From positions 1 through 64,000 of the IMG/VR virus record IMGVR_UViG_3300027899_001695: DNA of 64,000 bases; one strand, 5' to 3'. The DNA is from a virus. Shown piece by piece: positions 23,793-31,638 of the stretch. The translations under genes were made by a program, and so were the position numbers. Position 1 is the first letter of the stretch, and each line of letters begins with the position of its first letter. The notes below the pieces were generated by a model. The model worked only from the letters and a program-made list of their open reading frames with translations, was not told where the DNA came from and did no database searches.

Positions 23793-23810
23793 TATTTGCT
23801 TTGAAAGAAT

Positions 23811-23834
23811 TAAAAATTGCGGAGAAAAAGAAAG
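23811..23834 (+). repeat. Dispersed GCGGA-type motif, intergenic copy
   Basis: TAAAAATTGCGGAGAAAAAG directly upstream of ATG 23835. A nearly identical copy lies 270 bases downstream (GCGG at 24090) before ATG 24106, there overlapping the end of a gene. The similarity extends well beyond a ribosome site. Confidence 0.6.
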
Positions 23835-24119
23835 ATGATAATAATACCAGATAAAACAAAAGTAGTTTATTTGATAGACTCTCATCCTGACACACCAGAA
23901 GATGCCGAGTATATGGAAGTGAGTGAATGTGATACTATTGAGATAGCAGATAAAGAAGAATGGAATATTATTTATCAAGGGTATAATGCTACGTATAGAA
24001 TTGGATTTTCAAGATGGGCGGATTGGAATTTATATTGGGTGCAATATCCATTTTCTCAATATTTAGAAGACTTAATTAAATTAAAAATTGCGGAGAAAGA
24101 AAAGAATGGAAAAGATTAA
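23835..24119 (+). CDS. Hypothetical acidic protein
   Basis: A 94-residue protein from ATG 23835, preceded by the dispersed motif. It contains VVYLIDSHPDTPEDAEYME and SRWADWNLYWVQYPFSQYL, rich in aromatic residues. No family recognised. Its last codons (KIAEKEKNGKD) are encoded by the next copy of the motif. Confidence 0.55.
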   Translation: MIIIPDKTKVVYLIDSHPDTPEDAEYMEVSECDTIEIADKEEWNIIYQGYNATYRIGFSRWADWNLYWVQYPFSQYLEDLIKLKIAEKEKNGKD

Positions 24120-24264
24120 GATTAGACATATGGCAAATGGTGGCACATATTCTTCTTATGACTTAGCAGTAATGAACGCTTTTAATCAAATGGCTGAATA
24201 TATTAATCCTATGATTGATGAAATTGAGGAAAGATTAAAAAAGTTGGAGGAAGAAAAGAAATGA
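24106..24264 (+). CDS. Small hypothetical protein
   Basis: A 52-residue protein (MEKIKIRHMANGGTYSSYD, then a helical tail ending RLKKLEEEKK). The start lies in the tail of the preceding gene, with GCGGAGAAAGAAAAGA upstream, and the stop overlaps the next ATG. It may be a coiled-coil oligomerisation peptide. Confidence 0.5.
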   Translation: MEKIKIRHMANGGTYSSYDLAVMNAFNQMAEYINPMIDEIEERLKKLEEEKK

Positions 24265-24482
24265 AAACAGAGTTAGATTTAAGATGGGCAAACCCAGAGT
24301 CCAATAATATTGCAGAGCGTCATTCTTTTCTCGGTGTTAGACTATATCCAGAAACAAATGCAGAGTTTGCTGCTTTAAGACAGTTAGTAACTTATTGTGA
24401 GGATATAAAAGAAATGGGTAGTTTTGGTACTATTCATTATTTAATAAAGTTAGAAGAAAAATCGGAGAAAGAAAAGAAATGA
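24261..24482 (+). CDS. Hypothetical protein
   Basis: A 73-residue protein beginning MKTELDLRWANPESNN, ending in EEKSEKEKK, which is encoded by another motif copy (TCGGAGAAAG). ATGA overlaps on both sides place it in a chain of coupled small genes (23835-24634). No family recognised. Confidence 0.5.
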   Translation: MKTELDLRWANPESNNIAERHSFLGVRLYPETNAEFAALRQLVTYCEDIKEMGSFGTIHYLIKLEEKSEKEKK

Positions 24483-24634
24483 AATTAGTAGGATTTGGAT
24501 TAACTCTTGTGTGTCTATCTTTAGGGATGTTTGTATTACTTGTAAACAACCTTCCTCAAACAATCGGTCAATTATGTTTTGCAGTTAATATGATTTGTTT
24601 AGGAATATGTTTTAGGAGTGCTTTAATTGGATAA
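24479..24634 (+). CDS. Small two-helix membrane protein
   Basis: A 51-residue protein with two hydrophobic helices (LVGFGLTLVCLSLGMFVLLV and QLCFAVNMICLGICF) joined by a short loop. ATCGGAGAAAGAAAAGAA precedes the ATG. It could be an inner-membrane peptide. No function is assigned. Confidence 0.55.
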   Translation: MKLVGFGLTLVCLSLGMFVLLVNNLPQTIGQLCFAVNMICLGICFRSALIG

Positions 24635-24926
24635 GATAAAACGTCATAAAGAGATTTGCGATTTGCTTCATGATACTTATAAGAAGAAGAATGAGGCATA
24701 TGGAGACTCCTTTGGGAAAACTTTTAAGGAATTAGGAATAATATCTGCAGTAACTCGTATATATGATAAGGTAAATCGTATATCAGCCTTGACACGGGGA
24801 GCTAAAAATGATATAATAGATGAGTCAATATTAGATACTCTTTTGGACCTTTCGAACTATGCAATAATGAGTATAATTGAGGTTGAAGCGAATGCAAGAA
24901 AAGATAATAATAGCATACCCCAGTAA
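24627..24926 (+). CDS. DUF1599-like (nucleotide modification associated) protein
   Basis: A 99-residue helical protein starting at TTG 24627 with GGAG eight bases upstream. The pattern HKEICDLLHDTYKKKNEAYG, DSFGKTFKELGIISAVTR, YDKVNRISAL and DTLLDLSNYAIM matches the DUF1599/Nmad1 family. Members occur in phages and have been linked by context to nucleotide metabolism or DNA modification. No modification enzyme is obvious nearby, so the role stays open. Confidence 0.65.
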   Translation: MDKIKRHKEICDLLHDTYKKKNEAYGDSFGKTFKELGIISAVTRIYDKVNRISALTRGAKNDIIDESILDTLLDLSNYAIMSIIEVEANARKDNNSIPQ

Positions 24927-25206
24927 TAATATTTGGGCTAAAATAAAGAAATTTATTATTACCCACTTTTTTCCTACTCGTTGTTATGAGTGCAGTTGTA
25001 TTGATTGTCAAATGGGTGAGGATGGAAGAGAATATTGGTACTGTCCACATTTAAATGCTGATATATGCACAATATGTTGTGTTTATGATTCATTGGGTGA
25101 AAATTATCCAGAATGTGTCTCTTGTGAACATGATAAAGATAGAGCACTTTTTGATGATGGCAATGGTTATAGTTTAAATGATTTATGGGAACCAAAGGAG
25201 GAATAG
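24892..25206 (+). CDS. Cysteine-rich protein
   Basis: A 104-residue protein from ATG 24892. Multiple CxxC-type pairs (RCYECSCIDCQM, YCPHLNADICTICC, PECVSCEHD) suggest zinc or iron-sulphur binding. It overlaps the genes on both sides out of frame. Similar Cys-rich small proteins cluster at the right end of the window (60-64 kb). Function unknown. Confidence 0.58.
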   Translation: MQEKIIIAYPSNNIWAKIKKFIITHFFPTRCYECSCIDCQMGEDGREYWYCPHLNADICTICCVYDSLGENYPECVSCEHDKDRALFDDGNGYSLNDLWEPKEE

Positions 25207-25207
25207 T

Positions 25208-26305
25208 TTGAAATACACTTACTTATTACCAGGATTTAGTTTTTATGATGGTTGCATCTTCTACCGCAATTATCAACCAGCATTGGCAATGCAGAAATTA
25301 GGGCATCAGGTAGATTTTACTCTTCTTAACCCGCAATTTAATCGAGAGAAATTGCTTAATTTGGATTTTGTCATATTTAGTAGGTACTACCCAATGGATT
25401 TATCTCCGTTGGTGCTTTATCTTAAAAGAAATGGGGTAAAGATAGTTTATGAGACGGACGATGATTTGGAGAATATCCCACCTACTAATCCCACTAAGAA
25501 AATTATAGAACAGTTCTTAGAATCAGTTTATATGCTAGGAAATGCGTGTGATTTAATTACTACAACTACTCCTTATTATGCTAAACAGTTAGAAAAAAGA
25601 TACCCTACTAAACCTGTAAAAATTGTTCCTAATTGTATTGATTTTAATATGTTTAAACCTAGACAGCATTCTGATAGATTAAAAATAGGATGGGCAGGAG
25701 GTGTTACACATTGTACTGATTTAGCAGAAATGCTTGATGCTATCATTAAACTTCAAACAAAACATGAGTTTGATTTTCTGGTTAATGGTATTAGTGCTAA
25801 TCCTATTGAGGCTCAGGCTTTTGATTGGGAAAAATCATGCGAGCTAGGATTAATGAATCCGAATGATGTTTTTGTTAAAACAGGATTAGCTTTTGTTAGA
25901 AAATTACCGCAAATAAAGAACTTTAATTTTTATCCTTTTTATCCTACTGTAATGTACCCAACTATCCTAACTAAGATGGATTTAGATATAGGTATTGCTC
26001 CAGTTGGAGATAATGTATTTTCTAGGTCAAAAAGCAATCTTAAAATGTATGAATATGCTGCTGTAGAAAGTTTAACACTAGCCTCTAATGTAATTCCCTA
26101 TAATACTGAAATGACCCACCCAGAGTGTTTAGTAGAAAATACAGTAGAAGATTGGCACGATAAATTAGAAATGTTTATTAAAGATAAGTCCTTAAGAGAG
26201 AAAACACAGAAAGAACAAACAAAGTGGGTAAAAGAAAATAGAGATAATGATAAAATTGTAAAACAATGGGAAACAACCTTTGAAGAAATGCTGGATACAA
26301 AATAA
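25208..26305 (+). CDS. Glycosyltransferase, GT4-like
   Basis: A 365-residue protein starting at TTG 25208, seven bases after the GGAGG of AAAGGAGGAATAG. The N-terminal Rossmann-like half has CIFYRNYQPALAMQKLGHQV and VYETDDDLENIPP. The C-terminal half has KIVPNCIDFNMF and LKIGWAGGVTH, then KSNLKMYEYAAVESLTLASN, the acceptor-side E-x7-E-like region typical of GT-B glycosyltransferases of group 4. It probably transfers a sugar to a phage or host glycan or to modified DNA. It is followed by two methyltransferases, forming a small modification cassette. Confidence 0.75.
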   Translation: MKYTYLLPGFSFYDGCIFYRNYQPALAMQKLGHQVDFTLLNPQFNREKLLNLDFVIFSRYYPMDLSPLVLYLKRNGVKIVYETDDDLENIPPTNPTKKIIEQFLESVYMLGNACDLITTTTPYYAKQLEKRYPTKPVKIVPNCIDFNMFKPRQHSDRLKIGWAGGVTHCTDLAEMLDAIIKLQTKHEFDFLVNGISANPIEAQAFDWEKSCELGLMNPNDVFVKTGLAFVRKLPQIKNFNFYPFYPTVMYPTILTKMDLDIGIAPVGDNVFSRSKSNLKMYEYAAVESLTLASNVIPYNTEMTHPECLVENTVEDWHDKLEMFIKDKSLREKTQKEQTKWVKENRDNDKIVKQWETTFEEMLDTK

Positions 26306-26820
26306 TGCATGCTTCTGCTTCAGAAAATATACAAAGATTTATTAATAAATATCTTGAAGATAAAAAAGATAAAGAATTGCTTATATTAGATGTAGGTAGT
26401 TCTAGTAGCGGTGGTTCTTGTAGTAATTTATTTAAGCAAGGGAAATGGGTTTATGAAGGACTTGATATACATCCTGATACTAATACTACTATTGTTGTAT
26501 CTGACCCTTACCATTGGAAGGAAGTTGATTCGAATAAATATGATGTAGTTATTTCTACTTCTACATTTGAACATATTGCGTATTTCTGGGATACAGCCTT
26601 AGAAATGGCACGAGTATTAAAACAAGATGGTTTTTGTTGCATTGTAGCCCCTTCTACTGGGGAGATTCATAATTTTCCAATAGATTGTTATAGATTTTAT
26701 CCAGATGGTATGAAAAGCATTGCTAAATATGCAAACTTAAATGTGCTAGAGGCATATATAGACCCTACAGATGCTAAATGGAATGATTGTGTGTTAGTTT
26801 GTAAGAAAGGAGCTGTTTAA
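26305..26820 (+). CDS. SAM-dependent methyltransferase
   Basis: A 171-residue class I methyltransferase. Motif I is LLILDVGSSSSGGSC (35-49), the acidic loop is YEGLDIHPDTN, motif IV-like is YDVVISTSTFEH, and LEMARVLKQDGFCCIVAPS is the post-motif strand of the Methyltransf_11-type fold. It overlaps the glycosyltransferase stop. Enzymes of this type often modify sugars in biosynthetic cassettes. The substrate is unknown. Confidence 0.75.
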   Translation: MHASASENIQRFINKYLEDKKDKELLILDVGSSSSGGSCSNLFKQGKWVYEGLDIHPDTNTTIVVSDPYHWKEVDSNKYDVVISTSTFEHIAYFWDTALEMARVLKQDGFCCIVAPSTGEIHNFPIDCYRFYPDGMKSIAKYANLNVLEAYIDPTDAKWNDCVLVCKKGAV

Positions 26821-27407
26821 TGGAACCAAAATATATAAGTGGTCATTCTGCTTGGGTAGAGAACATCCCTTTTGTGTTTGAGTTAGTAAAAGAACGAAAG
26901 CCTCAAATTATTGTAGAATTAGGAGTGCACTATGGAGATTCCTATTTTGCTTTCTGTCAAGCTGTTAAAGAGTGTTCGTTATCAACTTCTGTTTTTGGAA
27001 TTGACTTATTTGAAGGGGATGATTTAACAGGATATTATGGTCGTGAGGTATACCAACAAGTTATAAAATATAATGAAGATAACTATGCACCTAATTGTAG
27101 TATCTTCAAAATGTCTTTTGATAAAGCGGCTACTCAATTTAAGGATTTAGATATTGATATCTTGCATATTGATGGAAGTCACTATTATGATGATATTAAA
27201 CATGATTTCTATATATGGTTACCAAAAGTTAAAGAAGGAGGGGTAATTCTTTTACACGATATTAAAGTATTAAAAGAAAGGTATGGTGTATGGAAATTCT
27301 GGAAAGAACTAAAAGAGATTTTTGAATGCAAGGAAATTGATAATCAATATGGTTTAGGTATAGTGTATATAAAAAAAGCGGAGGAAAAGAAAAATGAAAG
27401 CAAGTAA
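26820..27407 (+). CDS. SAM-dependent methyltransferase, Methyltransf_24-like
   Basis: A 195-residue class I methyltransferase. Motif I is IIVELGVHYGDSYFAF, then VFGIDLFEGD, DILHIDGSHYYDDIKHDF and WLPKVKEGGVILLHD, a signature of Methyltransf_24/cephalosporin-hydroxylase-like proteins found in glycan clusters. The C-terminus is encoded by a dispersed motif copy (GCGG at 27378), which also supplies the ribosome site for the next gene. Confidence 0.75.
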   Translation: MEPKYISGHSAWVENIPFVFELVKERKPQIIVELGVHYGDSYFAFCQAVKECSLSTSVFGIDLFEGDDLTGYYGREVYQQVIKYNEDNYAPNCSIFKMSFDKAATQFKDLDIDILHIDGSHYYDDIKHDFYIWLPKVKEGGVILLHDIKVLKERYGVWKFWKELKEIFECKEIDNQYGLGIVYIKKAEEKKNESK

Positions 27408-27582
27408 GTATGATAAGTGTAAGTATCCTCCTTGTAATGGTAGTGTTACAGGGCCTTATGCTCAGGTAGGTCTATGTAACCGTCATGGAGAGCAGTTAGA
27501 GTTCTTGTTATGGGCTCTTAATGTAGTTAAAATGTCAGAAGAAGTACCAGAACAGAAAGACTCTAGTATAAAGATAAAATAA
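27394..27582 (+). CDS. Small Cys-containing protein
   Basis: A 62-residue protein with KCKYPPCNG and LCNRHGEQLEF, a pattern like a small Cys/His zinc site (C-x4-C, C-x2-H). AAAAGCGGAGGAAAAGAAAA stands directly before the ATG. Unknown function. Confidence 0.52.
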   Translation: MKASKYDKCKYPPCNGSVTGPYAQVGLCNRHGEQLEFLLWALNVVKMSEEVPEQKDSSIKIK

Positions 27583-27845
27583 TGAAAGCCTTACTGTATG
27601 ATGATAATAATAAAGTAGTAGCTTACTCTTTGATTGACCCAGTTAATATGTATCCTGGAGATACTTTAACAATAAAATGGAATTTAACTTTTAATAATCA
27701 TAGCATTTGTGACTATTGTGGAAAAGTGATGGCGCATGAAAAAGATGAGAGAATACTACAGATGACTGAAGTTAAGGGGAATTATTATTATTTATGTGGG
27801 CTGAGATGTAAAATATTAACATCCTTAAAACAGGCGTTAGCATGA
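27582..27845 (+). CDS. Small zinc-finger protein
   Basis: An 87-residue protein with CDYCGKVM (about 43-50) and YLCGLRCK near the C-terminus, a Cys4 zinc finger. The start overlaps the previous stop. Unknown role. Confidence 0.55.
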   Translation: MKALLYDDNNKVVAYSLIDPVNMYPGDTLTIKWNLTFNNHSICDYCGKVMAHEKDERILQMTEVKGNYYYLCGLRCKILTSLKQALA

Positions 27846-28318
27846 GGGTAGTAGGTATAGATATAGATAGTAGGAAGTTTGGAGCCGTCTTATTAGAAAA
27901 TGGTAAATGGGCAGGAGATTGTTTTCATCTTTCTACTTCTAAGAATGTAGATGATAGAATTACAGTACTTTATGATGAGGTAGAGAAACTCTTAATAAGA
28001 TGGGCCCCAGATAAGGTTTATATTGAGGAAGTAATTTATATACAGTCATTTAACGCTACAAAAGCGATAGCTGAAGTTGTAGGGAACTGCAAATCTATTT
28101 GTAGAATTCATAAAATTGCTTATGAGACAGTACCAAATAAAACGTGGAAAAAAGAAATAGTTGGTAATGGTAATTGCTCCAAAGAAGATACAAAGAAGTT
28201 TATTGAGAAGTTAAATCCGATGTTCGTAGGAAGAAAAGAAGATTGCTACGATGCCTACGGTTTGTGTTTACTAGGGACAAAAAGAATGAGTAAGGAGAAA
28301 AATGGCAAAGTGGAATGA
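27842..28318 (+). CDS. RuvC-like Holliday junction resolvase
   Basis: A 158-residue RNase H-fold nuclease. The catalytic acidic residues are in VVGIDIDSRKFG (D6/D8), VYIEEVIY (Glu pair near 61) and EDCYDAYGLCLLG (Asp near 139). The linking region FNATKAIAEVVGNCK is typical of RuvC. It resolves branched DNA before packaging. It overlaps the start of the ribonucleotide reductase gene. Confidence 0.82.
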   Translation: MRVVGIDIDSRKFGAVLLENGKWAGDCFHLSTSKNVDDRITVLYDEVEKLLIRWAPDKVYIEEVIYIQSFNATKAIAEVVGNCKSICRIHKIAYETVPNKTWKKEIVGNGNCSKEDTKKFIEKLNPMFVGRKEDCYDAYGLCLLGTKRMSKEKNGKVE

Positions 28319-29912
28319 TTCGGCTAAAGAGATTTTGAAGGCTAGATATTTAAAAAAGGATTCAAATGGGGAAGTTATTGAATCTGAAGATGGTATGTTA
28401 GAGAGGGTAGCAAAGCATGTTGCTAAAAATGAGAAAAATGCGGAAAAATGGGAAAAGAAGTTCTCGGATATCATGGACTCTCTTGAGTTTTTGCCGAATT
28501 CTCCCACATTGATGAACGCAAATAGTCGTACAGGACAACTCAGTGCCTGCTTCTGCTTACCTGTGGAGGACAGTTTAGCTGCTATCTTTGAAGTAGTGAA
28601 AGAGTCTGCTCTAATTCATAAGACTGGTGGAGGGACAGGGTTTAACTTCTCTAAATTGCGTCCTAATGGGTCTATTGTTAATACGACTAAGGGAACCGCA
28701 AGTGGTGTCGTAAGTTTTATGAGCGTATTTGATGCGGCTACGAATGCAGTTAAGCAGGGTGGCGTGAGACGTGGTGCTAACTTAGGAATGCTCTCGATTA
28801 CCCATCCAGATATATATGAATTTATAAATTGTAAGAAAGATTTAACTAAGTTTAATAATTTTAATATTTCTGTAGCCATGACAGGAAAGTTTCTTGATAT
28901 AACCAAGAATGGTAAGAAACATTGGCTTGTTAATCCAAATAATCATGAAGAGAGGTTAGTAACTGATGCTGGAGATTTGTTTACGCTTATTTGTAGTAAT
29001 ATCTGGGAGAATGGCGAACCTGGAGTCATATTTCTGGACACTATTAACGCTTATAATCCTATTCCTTGGATGGGTAAACTCGATGGTGTAAATCCTTGTT
29101 CCGAACAGCCTTTGCTCCCTTGGGAGTCTTGTAATCTTGGTTCTATTGATGTTTCCAAGTTTGTAAACGCCAAAGGGGAGATAAATTGGGAAAAGCTTAC
29201 TAAGACAGTTGAAATAGCTGTTCGATTTCTTGATGATGTTATTGATGTAAATATATATCCTCGTGTTAAGATTGCAAGAAAGACTTTATCCACGAGAAAA
29301 ATTGGATTAGGAATCATGGGTTGGGCAGATATGCTTTTAATGCTGAAGATAAAGTATGATTCGGCTGAAGCCTTAGATTTAGCAGATAAACTGATGTTTA
29401 CTATTAATAAGGTAGCACATGATGCTTCTGAAGAATTAGGAAAAGAAAAAGGAGCCTTCCCTGCAAATAATGGTGTATTTACAAGGCGTAATGCTACATT
29501 GACTACAATTGCACCTACTGGTACGCTTTCAATGCTTGCAGATTGTTCTAGTTCGATTGAGCCTGTATTTGCTAAGAAGTTTACTAAGACTGTTCTTGGC
29601 AACGTTACTCTTGATATATCAAAGAAGTACCAAAAGTTTGATGGGGATTATTTTGTAACAGCACTAGAGATTTCTCCAGAATGGCATATAAAAATGCAAG
29701 CCACTTTTCAGAAACATGTGGACAATGCCATAAGTAAGACTGTTAATTTACCACATGAAGCAACTATTCAAGATATTAAGAATACTATTTATCTAGCACA
29801 TAGTTTAGGTTGTAAAGGAGTAACTTTATATCGACAGGATACACGAGAGGCCCCTATTCAAGTTACGAGTGAAGGGTTGTCGGAATGTATAGGTGACAAG
29901 TGTAGTGTTTAG
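28302..29912 (+). CDS. nrdJ: Ribonucleotide reductase, class II (B12-dependent)
   Basis: A 536-residue enzyme. Diagnostic stretches are LEFLPNSPTLMNANSRTGQL, SACFCLPVEDS (first active-site Cys), GGGTGFNFSKLRP, GVNPCSEQPLLPWESCNLGS (NPCSEQ with radical Cys), and IAPTGTLSMLADCSSSIEP, with a C-terminal redox pair (ECIGDKCSV). No beta subunit gene is nearby. Length and motif spacing fit adenosylcobalamin-dependent NrdJ, which needs no oxygen-dependent partner. It makes deoxynucleotides for replication. It starts in the end of the ruvC-like gene after AAGGAGAAA. Choice of class II is by absence of NrdB and general pattern. Confidence 0.85.
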   Translation: MAKWNDSAKEILKARYLKKDSNGEVIESEDGMLERVAKHVAKNEKNAEKWEKKFSDIMDSLEFLPNSPTLMNANSRTGQLSACFCLPVEDSLAAIFEVVKESALIHKTGGGTGFNFSKLRPNGSIVNTTKGTASGVVSFMSVFDAATNAVKQGGVRRGANLGMLSITHPDIYEFINCKKDLTKFNNFNISVAMTGKFLDITKNGKKHWLVNPNNHEERLVTDAGDLFTLICSNIWENGEPGVIFLDTINAYNPIPWMGKLDGVNPCSEQPLLPWESCNLGSIDVSKFVNAKGEINWEKLTKTVEIAVRFLDDVIDVNIYPRVKIARKTLSTRKIGLGIMGWADMLLMLKIKYDSAEALDLADKLMFTINKVAHDASEELGKEKGAFPANNGVFTRRNATLTTIAPTGTLSMLADCSSSIEPVFAKKFTKTVLGNVTLDISKKYQKFDGDYFVTALEISPEWHIKMQATFQKHVDNAISKTVNLPHEATIQDIKNTIYLAHSLGCKGVTLYRQDTREAPIQVTSEGLSECIGDKCSV

Positions 29913-29917
29913 ACTAC

Positions 29918-29946
29918 TTGACATTTGAACGTATTTGTGGTATCAT
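29918..29946 (+). promoter_or_regulatory. Sigma-70-type promoter, extended -10
   Basis: TTGACA (29918-29923), 17 bases, TATCAT (29941-29946), with TGG before the -10 hexamer. The ATG at 29953 follows after six bases, predicting a leaderless transcript. Confidence 0.6.
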
Positions 29947-29952
29947 ATAAGT

Positions 29953-30204
29953 ATGAGTAAAGAATATAAGAAAGTAGAACGAAATGAAGTCTCAGATATT
30001 ATCTGTGACATGTGCCATCGGTCATGTAAACGTGGCATGACTTCAGAATATATGGAAGTATATGCTAAGTGGGGCTTTTCAAGTGGAAAAGATACTACTA
30101 AATGGGAAGCACACTTTTGTGAAGAATGTGCAGATAAAATAGATGAGTTTGTAACGAAAGAAGGAGGTCAAATACCAAGAGATGTCTATTTCCTTGTTGT
30201 GTAA
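29953..30204 (+). CDS. Small zinc-binding protein
   Basis: An 83-residue protein from ATG 29953, chosen because it is exactly downstream of the promoter. An upstream in-frame GTG would lie inside the promoter. Cys pairs CDMCHRSC and FCEECADK form a probable zinc finger. No ribosome site is present, in keeping with leaderless initiation. Confidence 0.6.
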   Translation: MSKEYKKVERNEVSDIICDMCHRSCKRGMTSEYMEVYAKWGFSSGKDTTKWEAHFCEECADKIDEFVTKEGGQIPRDVYFLVV

Positions 30205-30655
30205 GAATTATTCCTGCCCACATAATGTGCAATTAAAAGAACCTGTTTCTTTTTCTTTTTCCGCAATTTATACACCCTTTGAGGGTGATAAATGTAATGG
30301 TAAATGCTCTATTCAACCACAGTTCTGGAATTTTTATGAAATTATAAATGATTTTGTATATGAAGGAGCCGAATGTAGTATTACTAAAGGAGCAGGGTGT
30401 TATAGACTTGATTGTGTGCATAACCAAAATGGAACTTGTACACGGTCTGAAATATTAGTAGATAAGTTAAATAATCATTGGGCATGCAAATGTTTCTCTT
30501 ATAGAAAGATAAGAGGACACACTGATTGGTCAGCATTATTACAAGGTGGCCATGCCAAAGGTGGGCATATCGATGATAAAGATGCTGAAAAGATGAATAA
30601 ATATGCTAAAACAACTCGTAGTTATCGTACCCACATGAAACAGTTTTCTACGTAA
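30182..30655 (+). CDS. Cysteine-rich hypothetical protein
   Basis: A 157-residue protein with about ten Cys in CKNYSCPHN, KCNGKCSIQ, GCYRLDCVHNQNGTC and WACKCFSY, followed by a basic tail (GGHAKGGHIDDKDAE). This may be an iron-sulphur or multi-zinc protein. It overlaps the previous gene by 23 bases. An opposite-strand copy of the dispersed motif lies in it (CCGC at 30261). Function unknown. Confidence 0.55.
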   Translation: MSISLLCKNYSCPHNVQLKEPVSFSFSAIYTPFEGDKCNGKCSIQPQFWNFYEIINDFVYEGAECSITKGAGCYRLDCVHNQNGTCTRSEILVDKLNNHWACKCFSYRKIRGHTDWSALLQGGHAKGGHIDDKDAEKMNKYAKTTRSYRTHMKQFST

Positions 30656-30661
30656 GGGGAA

Positions 30662-30850
30662 ATGATTATATTTGTTAAAATGAAAGATAAGTCCTTACTT
30701 CACTATGAAGTATGTGATGCTTGTGAGAAACCTATTGATATGGATATCAAGAAAGGACTCATAAAGTATGTTGTTATCAAGAAGCCTTCAGTAGGTCTTA
30801 AGGTTTGTGCAGAGTGCAAAAGAAAGAAGGAGAAGAAAAATGAGAAGTAA
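30662..30850 (+). CDS. Small zinc-finger protein
   Basis: A 62-residue protein with CDACEKPID and KVCAECKRK, a Cys4 zinc ribbon, and a Lys-rich tail. TAAGGGGAA precedes its ATG. Unknown role. Confidence 0.55.
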   Translation: MIIFVKMKDKSLLHYEVCDACEKPIDMDIKKGLIKYVVIKKPSVGLKVCAECKRKKEKKNEK

Positions 30851-30853
30851 TGA

Positions 30854-31072
30854 GTGCATGACGCAGGGCTAACAAATATAGTGTTAGCCATATTTAGGTA
30901 CACCGCACAAGATATACGGTACGGGACTCCTGCAAATAAGAAAGATGCAGAAGAGTTTCTAGAATCTCAATGGTTTGAAGACCTTTGTGGTATATTTAAA
31001 GATATTCCTTCTAAACGAGTAAAGAAAATGATAAAAGAGAACCCAGTATGTTGGAGAGATAAGTATGAGTAA
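30854..31072 (+). CDS. Small hypothetical protein before terminase
   Basis: A 72-residue protein read from GTG 30854 (GLTNIVLAIFRYTAQDIRYG, then AEEFLESQWFEDLCGI). The pattern recalls small phage proteins of unknown function. The start is weak. A separate ATG at 30840 with GGAG upstream opens a 10-codon frame ending at TAA 30870, overlapping this start, which may act as a coupling leader. It overlaps the small terminase gene by 8 bases. Confidence 0.5.
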   Translation: MHDAGLTNIVLAIFRYTAQDIRYGTPANKKDAEEFLESQWFEDLCGIFKDIPSKRVKKMIKENPVCWRDKYE

Positions 31073-31637
31073 CGAAGAACCCTTAATGATTGAGGCACCT
31101 AAGAAAGGTGGAAGACCAAAGGGTGCAAAAACTACTAAGCAACTTTCTCCTGCAGATATTAATAAGGCAAAAACTCTCTTTGTATCTGGTAAGACCCTTT
31201 CTGATATTATGAGAGAGATGGGTCTTTCTAGTACCAATACGCTATATAGATATATGGAGAAGGATAATTGGCTTATTGAACGTGATAAGTTTTTAAGTAA
31301 AGCAACAGATTCGCATCTTGATTCTCTTCTATCTCAGTCATTAGCTGAAACCAATGAGATATTGTTAGATTTAGAAGAAATACGGCAGAAATCAATGGAT
31401 GCTATTACTACAGGAGCTGTAGAACCTCGCAGATATTCCGAAGCAAGCAGTTCTTACATCGATTCTGTGAATACAACAATGAAAATACGTGCTGAGGCTT
31501 TACAGCTATCTTTTATCTCTGAAGTAGGTAAGATATTACGCATTAGGGTGCAAGACCCTAAATTATTAGCGGAAATTAGCAATGATTTACGAGAATTATT
31601 TAAAAAGAAACAAGAAATTGCGACAATAGTAAGATAA
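31065..31637 (+). CDS. terS: Terminase small subunit
   Basis: A 190-residue DNA-binding protein next to terL. It has an AT-hook-like KKGGRPKGAKTTK at 13-25, then a helix-turn-helix (LFVSGKTLSDIMREMGLSS, NTLYRYMEKDNW), and a long helical oligomerisation part. Length, HTH position and gene order fit terminase small subunits that bind the packaging site and regulate the large subunit. Confidence 0.75.
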   Translation: MSNEEPLMIEAPKKGGRPKGAKTTKQLSPADINKAKTLFVSGKTLSDIMREMGLSSTNTLYRYMEKDNWLIERDKFLSKATDSHLDSLLSQSLAETNEILLDLEEIRQKSMDAITTGAVEPRRYSEASSSYIDSVNTTMKIRAEALQLSFISEVGKILRIRVQDPKLLAEISNDLRELFKKKQEIATIVR

Positions 31638-31638
31638 T

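Noticed and set aside
30840-30872. Ten-codon frame MRSNECMTQG before 30854
   Set aside because: It has a good ribosome site but is too short to call a gene. It is noted only as a possible coupling leader of the next gene.
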